A stretch of DNA of 8,548 bases from assembly GCA_903926695.1 (NCBI GenBank), contig CAIYKK010000164.1, positions 1 to 8,548 of the forward strand, in the 5' to 3' direction. A program made the translations under genes and the position numbers. This DNA is from an uncultured Burkholderiales bacterium. GTDB lineage: Bacteria > Pseudomonadota > Gammaproteobacteria > Burkholderiales > Burkholderiaceae_C. A model generated the notes under the pieces. That model saw only the letters and a program-made list of their open reading frames with translations. It was not told where the DNA came from and searched no databases. How positions within the stretch are numbered: position 1 is the stretch's first letter; each line of letters starts with the position of its first letter. Shown here in pieces: positions 1 to 6,897 of the stretch.

Positions 1-2865
1 AGGGGTAGCGTCCGAAGCGCCGGTGGCCGGTTTTGAGAGTTGCAGAGCGCTGTAGCGCCCCTCAATGCGCATGGCTTCAGCGCTGTTGCGAAACGGCACG
101 GCCGACCACGAATCATCCTGATTGGCCGCAATCGCCGTCACCCAGGATTGGAAAGCCGCGATGACCTCAGAGCACAAAGTTCGGAACTCTTTGCTGGCGG
201 GCTTTTGATCTGCCAGCCAGCTGTTGAGCATTTGTTCCAGCGCCCAGCCAGCCTCGCCGAACTCGTTCAACCCGACCATGCGAGCGCTGCCCTTGAGCGT
301 GTGAAAAGCGCGCCGCAGCACCGTTAAATGCTCGACATCGGACGGATCGTGCATCAGCTCGTTAATCGCCTGGGTGGCGTTTCCGATGACTTCGCTCGCC
401 TCCTCCAGAAAAATGCTCTTGAGATCAAAATCATCATCGTCTTCACTGTCCATCGACACGGGCGGCGGCAAGACGGGAGCCGGAGCCGGAGCTTGCATCA
501 CACTGACGGAAATCGCAGTCAGCGCAATGGCTGGAGCCTCTGTACGTTTGTCAAAAATTGACGTACTCGCCACATCAAGCACCTTAGCGGCAGGCATGGC
601 CTGTTCAGCAATAGCGAAGACTGGCGACATCTCCATCTGGAGAACCTCTTCCAGATCAATAATCTCGACAGCTTGCGTGGGCACGGGAACAACGGCAGGC
701 GCCGCAGCTTGGGACGGCGGCTCGCTGGCCAGTGCAACAGGCTCAGCGGTGCCAGGAATATCAAAATCCATCATCAGATCAAGGTCACCATACGTGATGG
801 CGGGCGCTGGTGGTTTTGGCACTTCCAGGGGCGCGGCAGGCGCTGCGACTTGCGGCAGCGGCGGCGCGCTGGCCAGTACAAGAGGCTCAGCGGTGCCAGG
901 AATATCAAAATCCATCATCAGATCAAGATCGCCATACGTGACGGTGGGCGCTGGCGGTTTTGGCGCTTCCACAGGCACGATAGCAGCCGGTGGTTTTGGT
1001 ATTTCCACGGGCGCGGCGGGTGCCGCGACTTGCAGCGGTGGCGGCTCGCTGACTGGCGCCAGCACCGGCTCACTGACCATTTCCACGGTTTCAGCGGCGC
1101 TGTGGGCGCGACCCATCACGGGCTTGAGTTCGCCTTTTGCTTCGTCATAGACAAACAGTTTTTTCGCCAGGGCGGGCTGGTAGTTGAGCATGTCGATCAA
1201 AAAGCTTAGCGCGCCCACATTGTTGCCAAGGTTGTCGAATGTTCCTGCGGCCCGTGCTACCTCTGGCGCCATTTCGGTGTCCAGCATGTGCTGCACACTG
1301 TTTTTCATGCGCAAAACAGCCTTGCACGCTTGATCCAGACCCAATACCGACAGCACGCCGCGCATCTGGGACAGCTGCCCCGGCACGGTCTGCAAGATGG
1401 ACTTGTCCAGAGGATTGCGGAAAAAGGCGTCCAGCAGCTTTTCAAGCTCTTCGAGGGATACGCGCAGCTCGCCGACTACGCTGCCCATGGTCTGCTTATC
1501 GCTGACCCGGCTGTACAGCTCCTCCATCCAGCTCTCCAGCGGCTGGGGCATCCCGCCTGCACGCACGCCTTCGAGGCGCTGAGCCAGGCTGGCAGTGCGC
1601 ACCGCCAGTTGCGGATCGCTGGGATCGAGGTCTTCAAATACCGCTTCGAGGTACAGCACGGACGTGGCCACTTCCATGGCGAGCTCAATGCCGGGCATCT
1701 GGCCGCTGCGCACCGTGGTGTCTATCGTGCGGGTCAGTACCTGTGCAAACGGCTCGCTAGGCGGGTGCAGCTTGAGCAGGGAATCGGTCACCAGGCCGAA
1801 CTGATCGGACACTGTCTTAGCCTTGGTGGCGTCGCCCGCACACAGCGAAGACCAGGCCTCCTTGGCCGAAACAATGCGCTTGCGCGCCTGGGCCAGCAGG
1901 GCTGGATCAAAGCGACCGAACTGCACCAGTTCGTAATTAACCGGCTTGAACCGGGACAGGCCATAGGCCGTGCGCACCGCCGATAGGATCGGGGTGTCGC
2001 TGGCTTGGCTGGCGGCGGACTGGGCGCAGAAAAAGAGCAGGTCATGGGCCAAGCGCTCAGACACTGCAGTATCACCCTTGGCCAGGGAGGCGTACTGCAT
2101 CAAAACACGTGATGCCATGCGCCGGACATAGAGGTCGGCAGTGAGCAGGTCGTGAGCTATGGCCTCGAAATAGCCAGCGGCAATGATCCAGAAAATCTTC
2201 AGCCGCCGGTCTGTCTGGTGCGCGGAAAACCCCAGGCTCAAACCGCGTAGGGTGCTTGCCGCCTGCGGCGCCTTGCCTCGCATGACCTGGAGCACCAGCT
2301 GGTCCATCGCCGCACGCACATCGCTGCTGTACTCGCGTGCGGGCGCTCTGACGCTGAGCTGCGGCTCGGACCAGCGCCACTCCAGCGGCCACAGGTCAGC
2401 GGGATGAATGCGCTCTGCGCGCACCAACTCCAGCACATCGCGGTACTGGGGAAACAGGGACACGGCAGACACCGGCTTGTCGGCCAGCACGCCTTCGAGG
2501 TACTCGGTTAGCGCAAAGCTGGCGTATTCGATTTTCCCGACGGCGTCCTGGCTGCAATGCTCAGGCTGCTGCACGAACTTCTGCACAGCCGCTTCCATGG
2601 CGCGCAGCATCAGCACCGGCCCGGCCAGGCCCACCATCTCCAGCGCACCCACCGCCTGATGGAGCTGCTGGCGGGCAATGCGCAGCTGGCTGGCGTCAAT
2701 GGCAGCCAAATCGGAGCCACGCGCCGCTTCAGCGTCCCAGGCAAAACGTTTGAGGGCTTTGGTTGCGCTGTTGAGCGACTTGCGGATCTCGTCAAGCACC
2801 CAAGCCAGCGGGCCCAAGTCATTCATGGCGAAATCGGGTTTGGCTATTGTTGAATTCGTGACCAT
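1..2865 (-). CDS. chpA: ChpA/PilL, CheA-like hybrid histidine kinase of the Pil-Chp system (partial: N-terminal 955 codons)
   Basis: Central kinase of the type IV pilus chemosensory pathway; in the family it autophosphorylates under control of PilJ/PilI and passes phosphate to PilG and PilH. The frame is open to the left window edge, so the CheA catalytic core, CheW-like domain and receiver are not seen. Visible domains, numbered from ATG 2865: residues about 10-160 are the conserved ChpA N-terminal region with a degenerate Hpt-like motif around His69 (LHQAVGALEMVGL). Residues about 470-530 form a second Hpt-like bundle with Ser499 in place of His (LSQMRGVLSVLGL). Residues about 590-805 are a Pro/Ala-rich linker with a duplicated motif. 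Residues about 812-905 are a canonical Hpt domain, FHTLKGSARMVGL, with phospho-acceptor His855. The start is uncertain: ATG 2865 and ATG 2826 are in frame, neither has a clear Shine-Dalgarno sequence, and a TAG stop lies just upstream in frame. It follows pilJ by 63 bases. Confidence 0.93.
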   Translation of the reverse strand, partial: MVTNSTIAKPDFAMNDLGPLAWVLDEIRKSLNSATKALKRFAWDAEAARGSDLAAIDASQLRIARQQLHQAVGALEMVGLAGPVLMLRAMEAAVQKFVQQPEHCSQDAVGKIEYASFALTEYLEGVLADKPVSAVSLFPQYRDVLELVRAERIHPADLWPLEWRWSEPQLSVRAPAREYSSDVRAAMDQLVLQVMRGKAPQAASTLRGLSLGFSAHQTDRRLKIFWIIAAGYFEAIAHDLLTADLYVRRMASRVLMQYASLAKGDTAVSERLAHDLLFFCAQSAASQASDTPILSAVRTAYGLSRFKPVNYELVQFGRFDPALLAQARKRIVSAKEAWSSLCAGDATKAKTVSDQFGLVTDSLLKLHPPSEPFAQVLTRTIDTTVRSGQMPGIELAMEVATSVLYLEAVFEDLDPSDPQLAVRTASLAQRLEGVRAGGMPQPLESWMEELYSRVSDKQTMGSVVGELRVSLEELEKLLDAFFRNPLDKSILQTVPGQLSQMRGVLSVLGLDQACKAVLRMKNSVQHMLDTEMAPEVARAAGTFDNLGNNVGALSFLIDMLNYQPALAKKLFVYDEAKGELKPVMGRAHSAAETVEMVSEPVLAPVSEPPPLQVAAPAAPVEIPKPPAAIVPVEAPKPPAPTVTYGDLDLMMDFDIPGTAEPLVLASAPPLPQVAAPAAPLEVPKPPAPAITYGDLDLMMDFDIPGTAEPVALASEPPSQAAAPAVVPVPTQAVEIIDLEEVLQMEMSPVFAIAEQAMPAAKVLDVASTSIFDKRTEAPAIALTAISVSVMQAPAPAPVLPPPVSMDSEDDDDFDLKSIFLEEASEVIGNATQAINELMHDPSDVEHLTVLRRAFHTLKGSARMVGLNEFGEAGWALEQMLNSWLADQKPASKEFRTLCSEVIAAFQSWVTAIAANQDDSWSAVPFRNSAEAMRIEGRYSALQLSKPATGASDATP
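716..971 (-). repeat. In-frame direct repeat in the ChpA linker (two copies, 144-base period)
   Basis: Copy 1 is 716-827 and copy 2 is 860-971. By hand comparison they match at about 103 of 112 positions, with an identical 45-base core (739-783 and 883-927). The offset of 144 bases is 48 codons, so the reading frame is kept. Both copies encode YGDLDLMMDFDIPGTAEP (starting at residues 644 and 692), followed by Leu/Ala/Pro-rich spacer. A weaker third similarity at 986-1053 resembles the 806-873 part of the unit but lacks the acidic core. The differences inside the acidic motif are silent. This is an internal duplication in a low-complexity linker, not a mobile element. Confidence 0.9.
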
Positions 2866-2900
2866 GGATTGGATAAGTAGCAGCAGGTTCAGGAACTGGA

Positions 2901-2917
2901 ATGCGCAATCAGCGCAT
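2901..2917 (-). other. Small inverted repeat between pilJ and chpA
   Basis: A perfect 6-base stem (ATGCGC / GCGCAT) with a 5-base loop lies in the 63-base gap between the pilJ stop and the chpA start. There is no following run of T on the minus strand, so it does not look like an intrinsic terminator. If real it might act on mRNA stability or on translation of chpA. It is short enough to occur by chance. Confidence 0.25.
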
Positions 2918-2928
2918 GGCTAGGAGGC

Positions 2929-5208
2929 TCACGCAATCTTGAATCGCGACACCGACTGCCGCAACTCTTCGGCCATATGGGACAGCTCGCGCACCTGTTG
3001 CGCCGTGGAGCGGGTGCCTTCTCCGGTTTGCTCCGTCACTGCAAAAATATGCTGGATGTTGCCCGCCACCACGTTGGCCGATGCGGCTTCGCGCGAGGCG
3101 GAATTGGAAATCTGCTCGATCAGCTGAGCGAGCTGGCGCGACACCAGGTCAATTTCAGTCAGCGCCGTACCTGCGCTGTCGGACAACTTGGCCCCTTCAA
3201 CCACACCCTGCGTGGAGCGCTCCATAGCGGCCACCGCATCCTGGGTGTCGGTCTGAATGGCCTTGACCAGCGCCGAAATTTGCCGGGTAGCTTCAGCGGA
3301 GCGCTCAGCCAGACGCTGGACCTCTTCGGCCACCACCGAGAAGCCGCGCCCGGCTTCACCAGCGGAAGCGGCCTGAATGGCTGCATTGAGTGCCAGCACG
3401 TTGGTCTGCTCGGTAATGTCCGAAATCAGCTCGGTGATTTCGCCAATCTCCTGGGACGATTCACCCAGGCGCTTGATGCGCTTGGAGGTTTCCTGAATCT
3501 GGTCGCGGATAGAGTTCATACCGCCGATGGCGTTTTGCACCGCCTGCAGGCCCGACTCGGCAGCTGTCAGCGACTGGCGCGCCACCTGGGACGATTCCTG
3601 TGCCTGGGTGGACACTTCATTGATCCGGGACGCCATTTCGAGAATCGACTGGCCGGTTTCGCGGATCTCCCGCAGCTGCTCGGTCGAAGCCGCCAGCAGT
3701 TCGGTGGAGGTGTTTTCCACCTGCGCCGTGGTCTGCGCCACGCGGGTAACCGTGTTTTGCACGTTGCCCACCAGCTGGCGCAGCTCTTCCACCGTGTAGT
3801 TCACCGAGTCGGCGATAGCGCCGGTAATGTCCTCGGTCACGGTCGCTTCCTGCGTCAAATCGCCCTCGGCGACGCTTTGCAATTCGTTCATCAGACGCAA
3901 AATGGCGGCCTGATTGGCATCATTGACCCGTTTGGCATCCTGCTCCTGGCTTTTTGCATCCTGGCGCTGACTTTCAGCCACAGCCTGACGCTGGCGGCTG
4001 TCCATCACCTGCAGACGGGCCAGGCCTGCCGCGCAGGTCAGCGTCACCAGCGCAGCCGCAGCCAGTGTGATCAGAGACCACAGGCCCAGACCGGTCTGGG
4101 AAGACAGCTCGCCTTGCAAAGCCTCCAGATTGCGCCGCAAAGGCTCGCTGTCGGTAATGATCGAGGCCTGCGCTTCACGGGCCGATACCAGACCCTGCAA
4201 GTTGCCCAAAATAGCCCCAGCCTGCACCCGTGTTTTCTCATAAAGGGCAATCAGCGCCTCCAGACGCTCACGCGTTTGCGGGTCTTTGGTTTCGCTCAGG
4301 CGAAGCTCGGGGCTGCCATCCTGCAGGCCCTGGGAAATTTCCTTGAAGGAATTCAAATCCTTGCCCAGCATGAACACGGCCTCGGGGCTGACGCCGTCCA
4401 TGGTCAGGAACTCATTGGCTGACTTGCCGATACGCTGGGTCAGCATGACCAGCTGGCCCGATGCGGAAATTTCTGCCGAGGCCGTGTTTTGCTGCAGCTT
4501 GAGCGAAGCCACGGTTTCAGCGATTTCCAGCAAATCCGACGACTGTCGGTTGATGCTGCGCAAGGCGTTTCCCACCTGCATCAAAATAGGCTGCTGGTCC
4601 ATCACCACCTTGGCGTTTTTCTCGGCGCGCTCCATGTAGGGAATGACTTTTTCCACTTCGGCCTGCAGGCTTTGGCTGACGGGGACCAGGTTCAGGGTTT
4701 CGTCGCCAGACCTCAGCCCGCGCAGGGTTTTGGCCAACACGTCAGCGCTTTCGCGCACATCAGGAAAAGCCTGGGGGCTGCCCACCAGCGCCTGCGACAC
4801 GGATTTGGCCAGCCGCTGCGACTGCATCAACGACTGCCCAGAGGCGGCCACCTGCTGGCCGACGCTGTTGGTCTGGTTCAGCGCCCAAAACGTCACGCCC
4901 GCAAGCACCGCCATCGACATGGTCAGGACAAACACCAGAATCTGCTGGTGCTGGCTCAGGGTGCGGCGGCCCAGCACAGGAAGCTTGAGCAGGTCCGGGA
5001 TGGCCACCGGCCCATCGTCACTGAGCTCCATCCCGCTGGAGGCATAGTCGTCAGTGCCTGAGGCCAGTTTCGCGCGGGTGGTCTCGGTCGCGGACATGCC
5101 CTGCAGAGAATCATCCGAGACGCTTAAAGACGAAACCATGTTCATGCTGTCTTCAGACTGCACCGGCTTGGTTTTAAATAGTTGCTGGATATTTTCAATA
5201 ACAGACAT
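2929..5208 (-). CDS. pilJ: PilJ, type IV pilus methyl-accepting chemotaxis transducer
   Basis: Inner-membrane chemoreceptor of the Pil-Chp array, 759 residues. In the family it reads out pilus or surface signals in the periplasm and controls ChpA through PilI. Layout: residues 1-85 are a polar Ser/Asp-rich cytoplasmic extension; 90-110 are transmembrane segment 1; 111-372 are a helical periplasmic region of PilJ type with two similar halves (each has an S-x-x-L-x-x-x-QR-like helix start, near 126 and 250); 375-397 are transmembrane segment 2. A HAMP-like stretch follows at about 400-490, then the coiled-coil signalling domain. Its conserved hairpin tip spans about 590-640, with key pieces [17 protein letters not shown] and [18 protein letters not shown]. 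The protein ends RFKIA with no CheR-tethering pentapeptide. ATG 5208 is preceded by a modest AAGG about 6 bases upstream. It lies 40 bases after pilI and 63 before chpA. Confidence 0.97.
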   Translation of the reverse strand: MSVIENIQQLFKTKPVQSEDSMNMVSSLSVSDDSLQGMSATETTRAKLASGTDDYASSGMELSDDGPVAIPDLLKLPVLGRRTLSQHQQILVFVLTMSMAVLAGVTFWALNQTNSVGQQVAASGQSLMQSQRLAKSVSQALVGSPQAFPDVRESADVLAKTLRGLRSGDETLNLVPVSQSLQAEVEKVIPYMERAEKNAKVVMDQQPILMQVGNALRSINRQSSDLLEIAETVASLKLQQNTASAEISASGQLVMLTQRIGKSANEFLTMDGVSPEAVFMLGKDLNSFKEISQGLQDGSPELRLSETKDPQTRERLEALIALYEKTRVQAGAILGNLQGLVSAREAQASIITDSEPLRRNLEALQGELSSQTGLGLWSLITLAAAALVTLTCAAGLARLQVMDSRQRQAVAESQRQDAKSQEQDAKRVNDANQAAILRLMNELQSVAEGDLTQEATVTEDITGAIADSVNYTVEELRQLVGNVQNTVTRVAQTTAQVENTSTELLAASTEQLREIRETGQSILEMASRINEVSTQAQESSQVARQSLTAAESGLQAVQNAIGGMNSIRDQIQETSKRIKRLGESSQEIGEITELISDITEQTNVLALNAAIQAASAGEAGRGFSVVAEEVQRLAERSAEATRQISALVKAIQTDTQDAVAAMERSTQGVVEGAKLSDSAGTALTEIDLVSRQLAQLIEQISNSASREAASANVVAGNIQHIFAVTEQTGEGTRSTAQQVRELSHMAEELRQSVSRFKIA

Positions 5209-5248
5209 GGTGAGCCTTGGGGAAAAACGGAATCAGGAGGACAGCGCG

Positions 5249-5779
5249 CTAGGCACCTATCGTCAAAAAATGGGTTTGCCGCGCAAGCAGCTGGAGGTTG
5301 ATTTCCTGCCAAGTCGTACCATTGAGGTCGATGTACTGGTTTCCGAAAAACTCGGGGGCGTCCGGCGCTTTTTCGGAGAACCCGGAGAATGCCTCCTGTT
5401 TGCGCAGGCCCGCCAGTTTGTCGATCAGCAAAACACAGTTGATCTCCAGCGCGCTGTTGAGCGAAACAAGCCGTGAATCCGAGCGCATGAGTTCGTTGGT
5501 GGGCAGCGGCGGCTTGCCGCTGATGTAGCTGGCCAGGTCCACCACACCGAAAAGCCCGCCGCGCAGGTTGGCCACGCCGACAAACCAGGCCTGGGTGTAG
5601 GAAACCGGATGGGTGCTGACCCATGGAAATATCTCGCCAGATTGCGCCAGAGGAAACAGGAATTTTTTCCCTCCGGCCTCCACGGCCAGCCACAGTGCTG
5701 CAACGCCTTGCGTGCGTGCAATCTGCAACCGTTCGGCTAGCCGAGTCTGTAACTCCCTGAGAGCTTGTCTGTTCGCCAT
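5249..5779 (-). CDS. pilI: PilI, CheW-like adaptor protein
   Basis: Cytoplasmic coupling protein that in this pathway links the PilJ receptor tip to the ChpA kinase. At 176 residues it has the usual PilI length. A short helical N-terminus (about 1-30, rich in Arg, Leu and Gln) precedes a CheW-type beta domain. Typical pieces are the GKKFLFPLAQSGEI strand pair near 37-50 and the VGVANLRGGLFGVVDLASYI segment near 67-86, equivalent to the CheW receptor/kinase-binding region with its N-x-R-G-x-x-x-x-V-x-D pattern. A later VLLIDKLAGL strand is also typical. It starts 21 bases after the pilH stop and has no clear Shine-Dalgarno sequence, which suggests coupling to upstream translation. Identification rests on the domain pattern and its place between pilH and pilJ. 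Confidence 0.95.
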   Translation of the reverse strand: MANRQALRELQTRLAERLQIARTQGVAALWLAVEAGGKKFLFPLAQSGEIFPWVSTHPVSYTQAWFVGVANLRGGLFGVVDLASYISGKPPLPTNELMRSDSRLVSLNSALEINCVLLIDKLAGLRKQEAFSGFSEKAPDAPEFFGNQYIDLNGTTWQEINLQLLARQTHFLTIGA

Positions 5780-5800
5780 GCTGTGAGGTTATACCGTAGC

Positions 5801-6166
5801 TCAGCCAAGAGCCTTGATCTTGGCCATCAACTCGCCCGCATCCACCGGCTTGGTGATGTAGTCGCGAGCGCCTTGGCGCATGCCCCACACCCGGTCGGTT
5901 TCCTGAGTCTTGCTGGTACACATCATGATGGGAATGTCGGCGTACAGCGGATCGCGCGCAATCGAGCGGGTCAGTTGAAAGCCGTTTTGCCCCGGCATGA
6001 CCACATCCATCAGGATCAGCTCGGGTTTGTCCTCTGCCAGGCGGCGCAAGGCATCTTCGGCGTTTTCTGCCGTCTTGACAGTAAAGCCATTCTTGACCAG
6101 CAAATCGGTCAAGAACATCAACTCAGTCTTGGAGTCATCCACGACCAATATTTTCTTGATTGCCAT
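5801..6166 (-). CDS. pilH: PilH, CheY-like response regulator
   Basis: Single-domain receiver, 121 residues from ATG 6166. In Pseudomonas PilH is one of two receivers phosphorylated by ChpA and is associated with pilus retraction or with acting as a phosphate sink. Receiver hallmarks: acidic pair Asp10-Asp11 (ILVVDDS), phospho-acceptor Asp54 (LILMDVVMPG), Thr84 (MCTSK) and Lys106 (DYITKPVD). The first codon may instead be the GTG at 6169 directly before this ATG. I prefer ATG because the AAAGGGAAG stretch (6171-6179) is at a better distance from it, and because ATG overlaps the pilG stop in a TGATG arrangement typical of translational coupling. PilH and PilG are told apart by order and by similarity: the MMCTSK and AGELMAKIKALG pieces are PilH-like. 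Confidence 0.95.
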   Translation of the reverse strand: MAIKKILVVDDSKTELMFLTDLLVKNGFTVKTAENAEDALRRLAEDKPELILMDVVMPGQNGFQLTRSIARDPLYADIPIMMCTSKTQETDRVWGMRQGARDYITKPVDAGELMAKIKALG

Positions 6167-6564
6167 CACACTTCCCTTTGTTTAAGGCTGCCCAGCGCCA
6201 AAACGGTCTGGAGCAATTGGTCTTTGGTAAAAGGTTTGGTCAGGTAGTCCTGCGAGCCAGCCATCCGGCCACGCGCCTTGTCAAAAACGCCATCCTTGGA
6301 GGACAGCATCACGATCGGAACGCCTGAAAACCTGACGTTACGCTTGATAATCGCACAAGTTTGGTAGCCGTCGAGGCGCGGCATGAGGATATCGCAAAAA
6401 ATCAGATCAGGCTCGTAATCGTTGACCTTGGACAGGGCGTCAAAGCCGTCCTCAGCCAGCAGCACCTCGTGCCCGCCCTGTTTGAGAAATATTTCGGCGC
6501 TGCGCCTGATGGTGTTGCTGTCATCAATGACCAACACCTTGAGTCCGGAACTGGGAATGCTCAC
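6166..6564 (-). CDS. pilG: PilG, CheY-like response regulator
   Basis: First gene of the pil-chp cluster; a 132-residue receiver. In Pseudomonas PilG receives phosphate from ChpA and promotes pilus extension and cAMP signalling. Key residues: Asp14-Asp15 (VLVIDDSNTIRR), phospho-acceptor Asp58 (LIFCDILMPRLDGYQ), Ser88 (VMLSSKDG) and Lys110 (YLTKPF). The start is GTG at 6564, supported by a good AGGAG 8 bases upstream; no ATG lies between it and the conserved first strand. The stop TGA shares one base with the pilH ATG. The 76-base gap to the rubredoxin gene upstream shows no strong sigma-70 promoter, so the operon may start here or read through from the rubredoxin gene. Confidence 0.96.
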   Translation of the reverse strand: MSIPSSGLKVLVIDDSNTIRRSAEIFLKQGGHEVLLAEDGFDALSKVNDYEPDLIFCDILMPRLDGYQTCAIIKRNVRFSGVPIVMLSSKDGVFDKARGRMAGSQDYLTKPFTKDQLLQTVLALGSLKQREV

Positions 6565-6572
6565 TGTCTCTA

Positions 6573-6577
6573 CTCCT
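6573..6577 (-). promoter_or_regulatory. Shine-Dalgarno site for the pilG GTG start
   Basis: The minus strand reads AGGAG here, 8 bases before the GTG codon. It is the best ribosome binding site in the pil-chp cluster and is what fixes the non-ATG start of pilG. Confidence 0.7.
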
Positions 6578-6618
6578 GTTGTTGGAGACCCCGAAGCGGT
6601 CGATTATCGGACTGAACT

Positions 6619-6640
6619 GCTCAGAACCACACCTGAGAGC
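6619..6640 (-). other. Stem-loop directly after the rubredoxin stop codon
   Basis: On the minus strand GCTCTCAG and CTGAGC can pair as a 6-base stem with a bulge, around an 8-base loop, directly after the rubredoxin stop. No T-run follows, so it is a poor candidate for an intrinsic terminator. It could be an mRNA-stabilising end or nothing. Confidence 0.25.
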
Positions 6641-6802
6641 TCATATTTGAACCATTTCGAAATCTTCTGTGCGTGCGCCGCACTCCGGGCACGTCCAGTT
6701 CATCGGCACTTGGGCCCAAGGCGTGCCGGGTGGAATGCCTTCTTCAGGCGCACCGGCAGCCTCATCATAAATCCATCCACAAATCAAACACATCCAGGTC
6801 AT
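6641..6802 (-). CDS. Rubredoxin
   Basis: Small cytoplasmic one-iron electron carrier, 53 residues. Four iron ligands are visible: Cys5 and Cys8 (MCLICGWIYD) and Cys38 and Cys41 (NWTCPECG). The classical rubredoxin framework is present: YDE, PEEGIPPGTPW, and VPMNW before the second CxxCG. Length is the usual 50-55 residues. I chose ATG 6802 because MTWMCLICGW matches what I recall of betaproteobacterial homologues; an in-frame GTG at 6814 is possible, and there is no clear Shine-Dalgarno site. The physiological partner is not known from the sequence: no rubredoxin reductase, alkane hydroxylase or oxygen-detoxifying enzyme lies nearby. It points the same way as pilG, 76 bases away, and is divergent from the thiD-like gene. 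Confidence 0.96.
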   Translation of the reverse strand: MTWMCLICGWIYDEAAGAPEEGIPPGTPWAQVPMNWTCPECGARTEDFEMVQI

Positions 6803-6897
6803 TGATTGAGTCACAGCTTAAATTGCCTTCGCATAGAATGCAACAATTGTATCGAGGCCGTGTTGCTAATTCGCTTATAAGGAAAAAATTGCAGCTT
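6803..6897 (+). promoter_or_regulatory. Divergent intergenic region, presumed promoters for the rubredoxin and thiD-like genes
   Basis: This 95-base stretch between the two divergent starts is clearly richer in A and T than the genes around it and is the only place where promoters for both can sit. It holds TATAAG at 6876-6881, close to a -10 box, but with no convincing -35 at the right spacing. An 8-base palindrome ACAATTGT lies at 6843-6850 and could be an operator half-site or chance. I see no riboswitch-like structure: it is too short for a THI-box (TPP) element, and I found no conserved TPP motifs by eye. Confidence 0.4.

Noticed and set aside
716..971. Possible CRISPR or mobile-element repeat
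   Set aside because: There are only two good copies, in frame within a coding linker, with a 144-base period and no spacer structure, terminal inverted repeats or transposase.
374..1150. Plus-strand open frame of 258 codons with repeated Ser/Arg-rich segments
   Set aside because: Its repeats are just the antisense reading of the duplicated ChpA linker, and ChpA itself is well supported in the opposite frame by its Hpt motif.
2922..2927. AGGAGG on the plus strand as a ribosome binding site
   Set aside because: No plausible plus-strand gene starts after it; it lies at the pilJ end in a region coding on the minus strand.
2977..4422. Long open frame of 481 codons on the plus strand opposite pilJ
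   Set aside because: It is antisense to an unmistakable chemoreceptor and encodes a His/Gln/Leu/Arg-rich sequence with no domain pattern, as expected for the shadow of a GC-rich gene.
6673..6897. Upstream extension of the thiD-like frame to 6673
   Set aside because: It would cover the rubredoxin gene and the whole divergent intergenic region, and the extra residues have no kinase similarity.
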